Shown: positions 1 to 12,136, counted from the first letter of the stretch. The stretch: 64,000 nt of DNA from Nematopogon swammerdamellus (GCA_946902875.1 OX336339.1:20119349-20183348); one strand, 5' to 3'. Translations and numbers: made by a program. The notes: generated from the sequence alone by a model not told the origin.

Positions 1-2999
1 GGACCGCAATGCTGATTTTATGGCCTCGCTTTGCTCGAACAAAAACCGGCTCTACACCGAGAGTTAAGTCTTTAAATGGACGAAAACGTCTCGCCGGGAA
101 TAAATTATAAAAAGTTGATCAATAATGGTGGCGAGATCGAACGCGAGTGAGGCGCGGAGGGCTCGCATGTAGCGTTTTCGTCTTCGAGCCTGCCGAAAAT
201 GGGCGGACAACATGTCTACGTCGAGCCTCGAGAGTCGCGGTGCGGTCGGGGCAGAGCGGGTGTTGCGCATAAGGCACGGTATTCATCGGGTCATATTTAT
301 TCAGCTTGCGTCTTCCACGATAACATTCGAGCGTTACATTTGTGGAAGACACACTCCCGACACAATCACAATTTTGGATAGACTGCGCTGGCCCGATTAC
401 TGAGGCGATTACGCGCAATGTCACTCGACGATTCGCACGCTGCAATGGAAAGATTTCCGTTACTGCAGAAAAAAGCGGCAGCTAGTTAGACCCGCCCCGT
501 AAATCGAACTGGTTCGTATCGAGCCGTTGGTTTTATGATCTAACGAGGTGCGGCTCGGCGGACGCGACATTTTGTCGTTTTTGCCCACGTGTAGCGAGCT
601 GAAAGCTGCACACGATCAATCAATCAGCTTTCCACCGCGTCTGACCGTCGTCGTCGCGTCGTCGTCGCCCTATTGTATTTATTAACGGGGGACTTTCTCA
701 TTTCATTCCTTCTATGGCGTCTATCTTCTAGCGAGTGCGACAGTTGCTTACGGCAAACGACAAAGACAGCGGAGTTCAGCAAAACTGCACTACGTAGCGA
801 TGTGTGTGTGAGTGTGAGTGTCGGAGCAATGATCGTTCGTGTAAATATAACGATAAATTTTTATTTGAACCACCTTGGAAAATGTATCTTCATGATAATT
901 TACAAAATACTCGTAATATGCTAATAACACGTATTCGAATTCAAACTCAAATTTAGTTCAAGCTGTATTGTCTATAAAATGTTTTGAGACAAGACGAGAA
1001 TTAATCGAACAACATTCAAATAGCTAGAGAATGAGAACCCAGCGAACCGGTGCGGTGGCGGCGGAGGAGGAGGTTGCAGCGGCGACGATGCCCACGCAGC
1101 TCATTTGTGCAAACCCGAGGGTAGAACGCAAAACGATTCACTGCTACGCCTGCTTATAGAGACGACCGGTGATTAAAGTCGACGTAAAAGGAATAAGCAT
1201 AAAATAATCGCGCAGTCCATACCCAGAGAGAACACTGACGTACGGTTTGACAGGGTTTATTCGTTTATAAATCCACCAGAGATTATCTGAGACAGCGATC
1301 GTATCGAACGCTATAATAAAATCAGTCGACGTAAAATTGACGCGGAGCCGAGAGATAGGATCGCTTAACCGATACTATCGAGACTAGTGCATCATAAAAC
1401 GCCGGAGATATGTGGCAGCAGCTTATCAGGCTTCGGAGACAGCAGCTCCTACGGACGACAGTAAAACAGCAAACAGTAATAAATTATAGTTGAATAAAGA
1501 AACTGGCAGCGATGCGAATCGAAATCATAAACAGTAATTGGAAGCGAGTGCTGGAGAGCCACGATCGATTGATAGAAACCATAAGTACATAGACAGGAAG
1601 TGAGACATCAAAATGCCTGCATTACAAAGAACAGACTTCCAAAATGGAAAAAGATATTCCCGATGAGCCTCTTGAAGCCGGGAACGAGCTGTTTGTTTAT
1701 CGCGTACTGCTGCGGGGTAGTGTGATTACAAATCCCCGGCTGAACGACGACGTCGGATTAAATCCGCCGCTCTAAGACGCGGGCCTTGAGCTTGGTGTCG
1801 AGTGGCGGACCGCAGCCCGGTCGAGCGACTGACCCGTTCGTGTTCACGTATTGTGTTACATTCGTTACAGTCGTACGAACAAACACGCGCTTTACGCGAC
1901 GCCACACTTGCACAAATATCCCTCCCTACAGGGCGCGTCTACAGAACAGAGGGGCGATACAAGTGGGTTGATGAGATCGGAAGCGCCCCAAACAGTCTGG
2001 TGATAAATCGTTCATACAAATAACGTCTATGCCATGTAATGTAGAGAAGATATCAAAGTAATCGTTGCATTGAACATATCCTTATTACAAAACATGAAAG
2101 TACCTTTCCCAGACTTTGGTTTAATTTCTCGTGGATTAAGAATGAACCACTGATGCACCGATGCTGGATTATGTAAGAGCGAATGATGTAATGAAATAGG
2201 CGTGGATATGAGATAATGATTTATGCCAACACAACACGAAGCCGCTCGCTGAGGTGAATAGCAAGCACACAATATAATCTTTATGCAAATTTGGAGATGA
2301 GTCTGATACTCAAACACGTCCGCGGTCGGGATAATATAGTTTTGGCATTTGTATGATAATTTTGACACAAACACATTGTTCTTGTGGATAAGAACACGCA
2401 CAAAAATAGTGACCTAAGTGCATCGCTATTTGCGGAACAAACACAGGAATTTTCCGTCGCGCGACGATAATGTTATCTGTGAAGCGTAATAGCCAGAAAC
2501 GAGGGGCACGGCGCTTTAGCGGCTGGGTTATATTGACGATTATCGTGCGTATGTGAATTATTATTTTTGTTCCTGATAATATGAAATTGTGCAAGTATTC
2601 GAAGGGAGCTGGTACTAAATCGCTTGAACGATAAATTTGATTAAGCGGGTCGGACGAGCCGGTCCGCGGAACCGGTCCGGCAGCCGCCCGCGATCTGCGG
2701 GCGTGCAGCGGACACATACCAGTGCCATACATAGCGGGAGCTGCGACCATTTTAATGATGTCGTTCTGCGAAAATGTCCATTCGATGGATGTAAAGTTGA
2801 GCGACTGCTCAGGACCGATGGGCGGAAAATGTAAATCGTGAACCCGGTTGCGGAAACTGAATCGGATCTCAATGATTGATAATATAATGGTATGTTTTGT
2901 TTGTAGTTATAATATGTTTTGTTTATCTTGTTTTTGTAAATATTTTGTTTTTGTTTTAGCTGTAAGTACTTATGCTGTTCGCAATTCATATTAATGTAT
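1..2999. other. Unique sequence, no gene recognised
   Basis: No supported coding region, RNA gene or mobile element is seen here. Short open frames exist on both strands but lack family motifs, and their composition does not differ from the surroundings. There are short GCC/CGT-rich patches near 640-670 and 1045-1090. The sequence could be intron, promoter-distal or intergenic DNA of a host gene. Confidence 0.4.
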
Positions 3000-3235
3000 A
3001 TTTATCTTTAGGGGTCAAGCTTAAAATCAGTGTCTTCCCGGTTATGGGAAGACGTAAGCTGTGCCTGATACCCATTCACCAAACATAAGTTAGTATTTAA
3101 GTTTTATGATTTATTTTTATTTGATTTTATTATCTTATTTAATTTTTTACTTTTATACTCTTATTCTATACTTTTTCTTGTCGTATGTTTTCTGAATAAA
3201 ATATTTTGAATTTGAATTTGATATAACAAACTGGT
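3000..3235 (+). mobile_element. Probable LINE 3' tail
   Basis: A T-rich stretch leads to an AATAAA-type signal near 3196 and then a short GAATTT iteration (3209-3222). Lepidopteran non-LTR elements often end in a polyadenylation signal followed by a short simple repeat. No coding part is left, so the clade cannot be named. An unrelated AT-rich stretch remains possible. Confidence 0.35.
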
Positions 3236-4200
3236 TGAGTTCTTCCTTAAAAACTTAGTATGTCCAAGTAATCGTCTAATGGAGGCAAAAAACATGTTCT
3301 CCTCTCCTATATGCTTCTGTATATTCTGACTGAATGCCAGTAACCAAAGACATAAATTAGAAAGACCTACGAAGGATCCTTTTCCCTTTCCCAGATTCTC
3401 GTTCTCGTGACTACCCAGTATCCACAACTTACGTTTTCGAACTCTGCAATATTTGTACTTATTAAAGTTAACAGTCGCGAAGACTTGCAACAAAAGAAAG
3501 GCGTAACGTTACGGACTGAGTAAATTGAAACGGCCTTATCGAGATCGGCGCAGAAAATGCCAGTAGGACACAATAAAGGCATAATCACCAGGGGCCAGTG
3601 TCAGATGATTTCACAACAGCTCTGTGCAACAACAACTGTGAAATGTTTTCGAAAACTGCAACGATGTCTGTACACTCAGATGTGTGCATAAGAAAACAGC
3701 ATGTAAGTAATAGCCAACGTCGTGAATGGGCGAAGCTACTTTAATATTCCGAGCGAGATAAAGGCATCGGTCAGTGCGAGTCAAAGACTAGATTTGAACC
3801 GCTTCGTCCTAGGAATAAAATATTCAAGCGCCGCCAATGTACCGGCTAAGTTCTGAAACGGACGGAGCGTCTCCTGAGTTATAGCTATGTCTGGATTCTG
3901 GAGGCGGGCGCGATATTCAATCGACTATATTTATTGCTCGGTCGTGTCGTATTTCTACTTATTGAAGAAGCCAACTCGAAGATTTGCAGGAATAATACGT
4001 ATTAGGCAGGTTTTTTTGCTTGAGTGAGACCAAGTATGATGGAAAAAGCCTTGGAAGAGCGCCAGCGAAATTAGCTGTTGACACGAGGGCAAGACATCGA
4101 CAAAAAAATTGGACGAAAGTTCTTCAAAGCTAAATATGTTAAGTACTGAAGAAACTTTTGAAGACTTGAAGGAGTGATTTGTGAGTAGATTTGATTTCGA
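3236..4200. other. Unique sequence, no gene recognised
   Basis: No coding region, repeat array or terminal inverted repeat was recognised. The open frame on the minus strand near 3161-3588 has no recognisable motif. Confidence 0.4.
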
Positions 4201-4402
4201 CGTGAGACTGTGCTTAAGGGCGACAAACTAGCCACCTTTCACCTTGGCACGATTCTTCCAGCCAGAGTCATGCAGTATGGTCTTCTTGCCGCTTGTTCTT
4301 TTTCTAACATTTTGCTAAACGTGGTGGTCGAAGTTCTTGCATAACAACACTGATTACTCTGCTTACCCCGCCCCGATTGTCGGGATACAGCATGATGGCA
4401 GG
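4201..4402 (+). repeat. Dispersed repeat, diverged pair with 63187-63425
   Basis: This segment aligns by eye with 63187-63425 in the same orientation. Shared blocks include GGGCGACA, CTAGCCACCT, TTGGCACG, TTTGCTAAA and GATTACTCTGCTTACCCCG. The two copies are clearly diverged and neither contains a convincing protein. They are old copies of an interspersed repeat of unknown class. Confidence 0.55.
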
Positions 4403-4867
4403 TATGTATTTATGTATGTACATGAGATGCTATTTCGATGCTCGAAAGTCTTAGACGGCAGTTAATGTCCACATTTACTGAAAACATTATATTTTCTTTT
4501 CTCTTGTCGAGCAAGGTAAAGGACGCGAAAACATCTTCACCTCAGACACAAAGCGATGCCATCGTCGAATAAATCCTCGGATTTCGCGTGATGCATTAGG
4601 GGAGGGTAAAATGATGAAGTCCCCTGCAGTTTAAGGGGAAAGCGCCCTGGACGCCGCTAACGGCGGTCGGTCACGCAACCCTGATCTATCGGCCACACGA
4701 GACAAGCCGACCTGACTTATTTAAGCAGCAGATAAGACCAGTGAATGCTGTAAATTATGTCGCGTGTACTACTGCTTGATCAAACTGTTGTACGATTCAC
4801 ACATATGTATATAACCGTTACGCATTTCCAATACCACGTGCAAAGGTTCTAGAATTTCTTATTTTTA

Positions 4868-5075
4868 TTAAGTTTTTTATTTATACGACCTCATCTGCTA
4901 CATCCGTGATGTGGAGTCTATAACAGCTTGGTGAACCAGATGAGTCCCTTTGTTCGTACCGGCTACACTGACCGAAATTTACAGAAAACACGAACTATAG
5001 CCGCTTCGACCGACCGACCTTTCATTCATTGCGATGGTACCAACCCAGGCGAGTTAAACCCTACCACCTACACAA
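4868..5075 (-). mobile_element. SINE copy (5S/tRNA-head family), diverged
   Basis: Read on the minus strand, this matches the body of the SINE family seen best at 57968-58315 and 22478-22735. Recognisable blocks are the GGTACCACCGC-type block, the GTCGGTCGAAACGGCTAT block and the ACATCACGGA-type block near the 3' end. The copy is diverged and lacks a clear poly(A) end. Confidence 0.6.
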
Positions 5076-5679
5076 CTAATGTAAGAATGGAAGACACCTA
5101 ACAATATCTCACGCCTCGTCCACACTCATGATGTTTTAATACATGTTTCGTTGGTATAAAGAACTTGGAACGACAGTCTTCATCTATGCCAAAAATTAAG
5201 GAATAGTCAGGTAGTCTCAGACCAGGGAAGAACAGCATTAAATGAATCATTGAGTATATTCCAGAGACTGCGTACGAATTAATTAGCTTCAAGTTTCTGC
5301 AAATGATTGTTTTAGCTTCGAAGCTACGATTACCAATAACATTTCATTCAACTAACAAATAACGCAGACTATACAGATATTAAATCTTGAAAAATTTAAA
5401 TGATAAGACTTGTTTACAAGTTTTAATGCAGACGATTGAAGTGATGTCTGGATCTGGAGGTGTCCGCTTTTTGATTAGATTGCGTCCATTGATCGACTGG
5501 TTATCGATCGACACAGTGACTAGTGAGTGAATCACGTGAATTACAAATTTATTTGTAAGAAGTCGCTTAAAAACAAACAGATCAGACCTCTTCAGAGATA
5601 TGCTCTCCTGGTACTTTATGTAAATGGTGGTTTGTAATGTATTAATTAAGTTATGTACTTAATTAATTACAATTTACGC

Positions 5680-5815
5680 GGTCAGTACTTGGATGGGTCA
5701 AACTGTAGGTCCCTTCCCTTTTTACCTTACTAGGTAGGCGGTAGGGTAAATCCTGCCCGACATGATACCACCGCACTGAATTAAAAGTCGTCGTCGGTCG
5801 AAAATACTATGTAGG
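5680..5815 (+). mobile_element. SINE copy, 5' part
   Basis: It starts with GCGGTCAGTACTTGGATGGG, a match to the region of 5S rRNA around box C, followed by AAACTGTAGGTCCCTTCC and the ACCACCGCACTGAAT block typical of the family in this window. The 3' half and poly(A) are missing or unrecognisable. It is a truncated or diverged copy. Confidence 0.6.
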
Positions 5816-6177
5816 TGTACAAATTTTATTATAATACAAAATTATGTTCGGGGTGGTTCGGGTCTCGAAGCAAAGCACACACCGCGATTTTTAGATTCTG
5901 AAATAAAAATGGAAATGGGATAACGCAACGCAACCTATAATAAATAACATGCACATCATACATAATATACACTTTTCCGGCAAATAATTATGTTCGCTTG
6001 TAACTCGAAAACTGCTGAGTCGATTTGCATAAAAAATGCGGTTTTCACCAATGACAAGAAAAGAAAGCACTACAAGCTATTTAACTTCAAAGAGATAAAC
6101 CTAGTTAGTATTTAAGTTCCGGCGAGTTTATTTCCCGAATCCTTTGCAGCCTAGCAACAGTCCGCAAATCTGCTGGC

Positions 6178-6290
6178 ATGGCACCTAACTGAGTGGGGTT
6201 TCGCGAGGAGAGGTGATTTTGGCTCTGTCGACTGCACCACTGATCTTTCGGCACAGCCACCCATGATGGTTTACATAAAAAAAATTGTAC
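6178..6290 (+). mobile_element. SINE variant 3' part
   Basis: ATGGCACCTA, a GGTGAT..TTGGCT block, CAGCCACCCAT and then a short poly(A) (ACATAAAAAAAA) match the reverse complement of 45905-46010. This is the 3' half of a second SINE variant that shares its 5' body with the main family. Confidence 0.5.
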
Positions 6291-6841
6291 CTACATACAC
6301 GTATTATTTTATTTTATTATGAGTATCTTGAGGACTTAATAGAGACATGAATGCACTCATTGTCGTCCAAACATGGGTTAAACTGTATGCATTAATTTAT
6401 GGTCTAGCCATGCGCGGCAAAAAGCATAAATGATTGCGGCTAGTACACCAACAAGCGGAGGAATGACCTGGCTATGACACTCAACTGGCTCAAGGCTTGT
6501 AGGCAGTATTACTTATCATGCACTCGGCTAGCGCTAGGCCGGCATAGCACATACACGTAACATGTATTGCTTGTGCTAATGCAAGCATTAACATATTTTG
6601 CAACTTGCCCCCGCCGCGTAACGTTAACGCCGCGCTATGCTGCGTGCAACATTGGGGGAGGGAGGGCTCGTCTTTAGCGAGAGTATTTGCTCCATAAATA
6701 GTGAATCTAAGGCAACTTTTAGCTAGATCATCTCATCACAATCCAGCTTGAAAATGAGTATGACGAGGAGGGAATATAATTAATGGATAGATCAGACCGC
6801 AAGTGCGTATGTGAAATTATAAAATTATTATTTGGTTTTTA

Positions 6842-7262
6842 TTTATATAAGGTGCTTCGTTAGTCATGTCAAAATTTTCGGGACGGTTACATACACACTC
6901 AAATAAACACTTTACGTAAAAAAAAACATACGTAACACTTTACGTAAAAAAAAAGCATTTTTTTTTCCTAACAAAAAAATAAAATCAAAGAAGTAGCTTT
7001 AAAAACCAATCATAGTGACCTTGTGACTTACTTACAACAAACAGCTGTTCTGCGTTTGAACATAGTACGGTCATTGAACCCGTACAATGCAAGTTACCTA
7101 CTGTTACACACAGGTTAATGTTTAGGTAGCAAACATGTTTTGTTAAATTTCTCGAAAAGTAATGCTAAAAACATATAATTTTTTTTGCGTAACGTGTTTA
7201 TTTGATTGTGCATGTAACCCTCCCGAAATTTTTGACATGTCTAACGAAGCACCTTATATAAA
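6842..7262. mobile_element. MITE with ~75-bp terminal inverted repeats
   Basis: The two ends are inverted copies. TTTATATAAGGTGCTTCGTT at 6842 is answered by its complement ending at 7262, and the similarity runs inward for about 75 bp with few mismatches, through the CATGTCAAAA and GTTACAT blocks. No transposase is present. The ends are AT-rich and palindromic (TATATA), so the target duplication cannot be fixed; TA would fit a Tc1/mariner-type MITE. That assignment is inference. Confidence 0.75.
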
Positions 7263-8043
7263 CTTGTATATACATAGTGAAAATTATCTTGCATTAAATA
7301 AATTAAAATTAAATTATATTACATTGAACTATATAAAACAACTGCTTGTAGTAGTTTTGTTATGTTGTATATATACGACATGTGCCTGAAATACATAATG
7401 ATTTCATTTTATTTTATTTGATTGGCAATTGGCATGAAGATATCACATCCAGCTTAGCCTGTGTAAGCCCCAAGTTATTGTAGAACACAGCGCATATTGG
7501 TGCGAAAATACTATAAAATTCGGCATTCCACTTGATTTATAAGAACGTAAAAAATAATCTCTCGAGCTCGGCTAAAATATTGAAAGGGCGGCGCGGCGTA
7601 AAGCTGAGTGGACAGTGCTGGGTGAGGGGCGGTGAGGAGGCACGGGGGACGGCGACGGTCTAGCGCGAGAGTTATGGCGTCCGCCGTAATGTCCGTTCGC
7701 GATTAAATTACAGAAAAGTTTTATTTATTTCAAACAGCTCCCGTCTCCCCTGTTGCCCTGGTGCCAGCCCCCCGGAGGCGGCAGCGGAGTGGCGGTGGCG
7801 CCTCCTATGGACAGCGTTTTATCGCGCAAGTGTCAGACGTGTATTTTTATTGCCCTGCTAACAAAAGCAAACTTTACCCCCAGAACCCGCCGCGGCCGCT
7901 GAATGCAATAAAAATATTTTATGTCCATAATCAGCAGGCACATGGACTGCGCTGGCCGCGATAAACTATGATAAAACGCCTGTTGACATGACACATTCAT
8001 TCGGCCGTTACAAGATCGTGATGAAGTGGGCGCGAAATCTTAC
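7263..8043. other. Unique sequence flanking the host exon
   Basis: No repeat was recognised. A GC-rich, G-biased patch lies at 7585-7670 and another at 7735-7810. The sequence is compatible with the intron downstream of the minus-strand exon at 8044-8140. Confidence 0.4.
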
Positions 8044-8140
8044 CTTGATGTGATAGGAGTTGAGCTTGTGCTTCGGCAGGAGGTTGAAGGTGGAGAAGTC
8101 GAGTCGCCTCGAGAAGATCCCGTTCGCTCCGGCACCGGCT
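8044..8140 (-). CDS. Internal exon of an unidentified host gene
   Basis: On the minus strand a pyrimidine-rich tract ending in TTTTTGCAG (8141-8149) is followed by 97 nt of open, GC-rich coding sequence and then GTAAGATTT, a strong splice donor. The exon supplies one base to complete an upstream codon and then 32 codons. It encodes a peptide including ANGIFSRRLDFSTFNLL and ending in NSYHIK, and it closes in phase 0. The codons are strongly G/C-ending (CTC, TTC, AAC, AAG), unlike the AT-rich surroundings, which supports real coding. The next open codons past the donor are ordinary intron. I do not recognise the protein. No neighbouring exon of the same gene was found in the window, so the flanking introns are probably large. 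Confidence 0.7.
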
Positions 8141-9029
8141 CTGCAAAAAGAGAGATTGTTCATAAAACTGGTCCAAATCGCCGTAAAACTGTACGGGAAT
8201 GCGCTTTCACGTAGAGGAAATTCATATAAATCTATAAAGCCGCGAGAGCACACTGAAATGAGGAAGTTTGAGCGCGTTAGTGCACTAGCGCGTCGCAATT
8301 TCGCTAATAAACTCGGCTGAAATAAAAGGCGACTGTCGGAAAGTTATGATGTCCTAGTACCAACGGACGGCGGCGGCGGAACGAGGCTTGGTTGGTGGAA
8401 GTCGTGAGCGCCGAGTTAAGGTAGGTATTATTCGCTCATACCGCAAAATCTACGGATAAACTGCTCCTTGTCATGTAACTTTGTCGCTGTCCGCTAAAAG
8501 AGTTGCGAGGGTACAAATTTAGACTACGAAAATTATCTTCGGCAAACATGGCGCCTGGCAGCTACATATATGGGTACCTCAAACGTTAATCTATGTATCA
8601 GTCAGTTGGCACGGTAAGCGAGTTGAGTGAGCCTTTATGATAATGAGCTCCGACCGAACGCTCACTAACTAGCATGCATATTGGTGCAGTTCCAGTTTCA
8701 CAGTACCCACTTACCGCATGAAAGGGGCAATCAGGATACAAATTAGGTAACATGTGCTCTGGCGTTGCGTGAAAACCTGATTAGACGGTTGTTGAAAGAG
8801 ACGAAAGCTACGAGCGCGTCGGGTGATCGGGTGTCATACAGCGGAAGGAAGGCGGCCAGTTGGAACTTGGAAGTTGGACCGAGCTAGTTGGAAGTTGTAT
8901 CGAGCATGTTGGAAATTGTACGTCAGCTTCGTGTTGGGGATAGGCATGTAGTCGCCTAGCTAGAAAATCCAATTTGCGGGCGCGACTTTATCACGTTTCT
9001 GTTTAGAAATGTACAATGGACATCGCCTT
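8141..9029. other. Unique sequence, upstream intron candidate
   Basis: No repeat or coding region recognised. Imperfect short iterations of GTTGGAAGTTG occur at 8850-8915. The first few bases are the acceptor tract of the minus-strand exon. Confidence 0.4.
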
Positions 9030-9480
9030 TATCATCAATACTAATAAATAATACATCTGTTAGGGATGGTCATGGAGTAAGTTACTTTGTTTTATGTATC
9101 TTTCACTTTATAAATATATACATTTTTTAATTAAATACTAACAGCTTTTTGTTGCTTTATTTTTTATGTATGAGATATTGCCTTTGCAGACTCTATGCAT
9201 GATACTAAAACTAAATTGACGATTTTTAGAAGCATGTAAGTATGCTCCTCCATAAATCTTGAACCAATCATCAAAATTCGATGAAACTTGGTACAAGCAT
9301 GTTTAACTTTACGTGACACAGGATAGGCTAAATAAAATTCAGTTCCGGTTACGCTAAGATGTGGCTCCCATACAAACCGAGTTGTTCCGCGCGCCGAAAT
9401 AAAGGTACGGTAGCGGGCTTACTTACTTTCTTCTTTTTAAACGAATTTCAGGCGAGCGAAGCCGCGGGCAAAGCTTGTCC
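9030..9480 (+). mobile_element. Helitron-like non-autonomous element
   Basis: It begins TCATCAATACTAATAAATAA and ends with GCGAGCGAAGCCGCGGGCAA, a GC-rich hairpin, in the arrangement seen in lepidopteran Helitron-like elements (5' TC and a 3' hairpin before CTAG). The terminal CTAG is mutated here. The interior shares blocks with 31222-31590, 51905-52195 and 52638-53000, such as CACAGGATAGGCTAAATAAA. There is no Rep/helicase gene. Confidence 0.6.
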
Positions 9481-9868
9481 TAAATATAGAAAGTGGATAA
9501 ATAGGGTACTTCTATTATTAAATTTGGATTTCTCAGGTTGAGTTTGGATAAGCTCTCTCGCTCACTCATGCATAACTGGTGGGAGAAAGTCACTCGTGGG
9601 TCGTCGAAGATGGTCGATGTGAATATGAAGTGAATGGATCTGCTGCACTACAATAGCTACAATACCCGCCGGTCGGTGTGTTCGGTTGTCGATGATCTAA
9701 TAAATTAATATCTTGAAGTAACCTCGCTGCGCTGCTGTTTTGATAACAATGTTTGTTCGGGTATTTTTCTGGGCCGTGAAAGAGGTACACTATCTACACC
9801 TTAACATGATGCACTCGTCACTCACGTGGACTTGAACACTAACTTTCTGAGAAATTAAACATAACTTG
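9481..9868. other. Unique sequence
   Basis: No gene or repeat recognised between the Helitron-like copy and the foldback element. Confidence 0.35.
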
Positions 9869-10887
9869 CAGGCTGTTCGGCACATCGACCGACAACAATT
9901 TTTTTGTAGGTAAGTGGGGTCATTTGTAACGTTTTGACTTATGATACCTTTTGTGAGATGTCACGTGGTATTGAGATACGACTTTTTTTTTCTTTAATTT
10001 AGAAAACTACCAAAATCCCAGCTTTAAACCCTTGTAATTTATTGAATTTTACGATGTATCCTTGTTCTAGAAAAAATATTATTTGATGAAGTTAATACCA
10101 TGAAAAGGTCTTATGACCTCCCAAAGTCCCGAGAACGAGTAAAAATATGACAGAATCTTAATTTCTTATTTCATAAAAAAAAAACTGACAGCAATTAATA
10201 GCTTCATTTTCTTTTAAAAAGTTCGCTAGTTTACGCCCTTTCCAACGGTATATCATACAAATAATTCACTATGTGGTCAAAATTAGTGATAATTTGCAAG
10301 AGTCTAACTAAACATTAACAATGGAGAATTGAACAAAGAGCCCGCGCGACCGGTACATGTTCTAAATTTGAAAATGCTCCCGAAAACGCTCTCAATACGG
10401 GAAGCGACCACCACCGATAAGTTCCCGTGTTGTCATTCTGTTCTGTCTCTGTCCCTAATTTTGACCACATAGTCATACATAGTGAATTATTTGTATGACA
10501 TGTTGTATACCGTTGGAAAGGGCGTAAACTAGCGAACTTTATAAAAGAAAATGAAGCTATCAAATTGCTGTCAGTTTTTTTTTAATGAATTAAGAAATTA
10601 AGATTTTGTAATTTTTTTACTCGTTCTTTTCATGGTATTAACTTCATCAAATAATATTTTTTCTAGAACAAGGATACATCGTAAAATTCAATAAATTGTA
10701 TTTCGTGCTGATACAATCATAAACAAGAAAGTTATAAGGGTTTAAAGGTGGGATTTTGGTAATTTTCCAAAATAAAGAAAAAAATCGTATCTCGATGCCT
10801 CGTGACATCTGACAAAATGTGACATAGATCAAAACGTTGCAAACTTACATACAAAAAATGTTGTCGGTCGATGTGCCGAACAACCTG
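9869..10887. mobile_element. Foldback element with ~420-bp inverted arms
   Basis: The left arm (9869 to about 10288) and the right arm (about 10460 to 10887) are inverted copies along almost their whole length. The termini read CAGGCTGTTCGGCACATCGA on the left and the complement of CAGGTTGTTCGGCACATCGA on the right. Blocks such as GCGTAAACTAGCGAAC and ATCAAATAATATTTTTTCTA can be followed from arm to arm, with scattered indels. A unique centre of about 170 bp remains (10289-10459). There is no transposase and no clear target duplication. The superfamily is not assigned. Confidence 0.85.
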
Positions 10888-10931
10888 TATAATATCACGA
10901 GGCCCGTCATGTTTTATTAATTATGTAACAA

Positions 10932-11100
10932 CTAGCTGTGCCCGCGGCTCCGCCCGCTCTCATATTTGACTTCTCTGCTAACCTCGTAAGCCATTTAACG
11001 TGATGAATTATATCCTAAAAAAAATATATGGGAACGTGATCAGTATTTGATACACATACACCCCTTACCGTATGGTTACCTACTATTGAAAGACCTTATA
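10932..11100 (-). mobile_element. Helitron-like 3' end fragment
   Basis: CTAGCTGTGCCCGCGGCTCC is the minus-strand 3' terminus of the Helitron-like family (hairpin followed by CTAG). The rest of the element decays rapidly after it. At 11098-11125 an AGAATC/CAGAAT iteration precedes a T-rich stretch that could be a separate LINE tail. Confidence 0.5.
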
Positions 11101-11319
11101 ATCAGAATCAGAATCAGAAGAATTTATTTTCCTAGTTTGTATGTTACATTTATATTTTAGTCAGTAGTGGTTTGTTGTTCAGCAGCACTTGTTACGACTA
11201 ACGAATCGCGAACAAGGCAGTCTCATGACTGGGATTGTTTTTTTAGAATTTTGGTGATCAATCAGTATGGGTGGGGAGTGTCTAGTTATTTTTTTATCGG
11301 CCAGCATATTATTTCGAGC

Positions 11320-11720
11320 TAATAAATCAGGCCGATCGAGAGGTCGTTAAAAAATCTATGTGCCGAACGTGTTTCGCGAAAATTATGCTCAGCGCTGCAC
11401 GTTCGCGGGCTAAAAAACAAACGTGAGTCGGCAGCGAAATACTCGCTCACAAAAACTTGTTGTTCAAATTCAATGCCAAGGTCAGCCGGATTAGATAAGC
11501 GGCCATAATAAGTCGACGCTATCGCGGCGCGGCGGAGCGGGGGTGCGCGGGAGGGGCGGGGAGCGGCGGAGCGGGGTGCGCGGGAGGGGGGCGGGGCGGG
11601 TGCGCGGGCGCAGCTCGTTGTCAACAAGTGCGGCTGTGTTGGTGAGTCGGTGCATAGGGGCGACGCACACGGACGCAATGTGATAATGAACAAACAGGCT
11701 GGCACCTATGCAAACAAGTA
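11320..11720. other. GC island with G-rich direct repeats
   Basis: Within AT-rich DNA, 11520-11615 is almost pure G and C. It contains two adjacent copies of a roughly 40-bp G-rich unit (GCGGAGCGGGG, then GCGCGGGAGGGG). Several G runs of four to six lie close together on the plus strand, which could form G-quadruplexes. Open frames across it on the minus strand are proline/arginine-rich by composition only. It may be a host CpG island, but no promoter or transcript can be shown from sequence. Confidence 0.45.
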
Positions 11721-12012
11721 GCGGCGAAAACATCGCGGTTCAAATAATCGTTAATTAATCCGAGCTCTTACGTGTCGTTAAAAATAGCAAACTAGAAAAA
11801 TTAGGTGACCGTTGTGGCCATTACACTGTGCCATTACCAATCTGATGTTATTATGACAAAGTCCATTTTACTTAATTTACCCCCAGCCCCGCGCCGCGCC
11901 GCCAGCCCGAAATTGAACATTGTCACGTGCGTTCTAGCCTAGCCACAGTTCTAGCGAACTTTGTATTATAGCGCTTGAACCCACTCGTCATGTCCACACT
12001 ACTGCAAATATT

Positions 12013-12136
12013 AGGTAGAGTACGCGGCACGTAACTTGGCCGCTGTGCGAGCGGGACAGCGTTATACGAACGATCGCATGCATATAACGTCATCCCTCTC
12101 GCACAGAGGCCAAGTTACGTGCCGCGCGCTCTACCT
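12013..12136. mobile_element. Short hairpin MITE
   Basis: The two halves are inverted repeats of about 53 bp. AGGTAGAGTACGCGGCACGT opens the unit and its near complement closes it, around a short loop near 12070. There are roughly eight mismatches across the stem. The symmetry and length fit a MITE. It is too long and too GC-varied to call a microRNA precursor without expression data. Confidence 0.65.

Noticed and set aside
2310..2989. Long minus-strand frames of 124-146 residues
   Set aside because: No recognised motif, overlapping frames compete with each other, and there are no splice sites or codon bias to favour one.
7162..7389. 75-residue plus-strand frame
   Set aside because: It overlaps the right inverted repeat of the 6842-7262 MITE and has low-complexity composition.
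11319..11733. Proline/arginine-rich minus-strand frames
   Set aside because: Their composition follows from the G-rich direct repeat at 11520-11615; nothing else supports coding.
12013..12136. microRNA precursor
   Set aside because: The stem is about 53 bp with a GC-rich repeat-like sequence; MITE is the simpler reading without small-RNA data.
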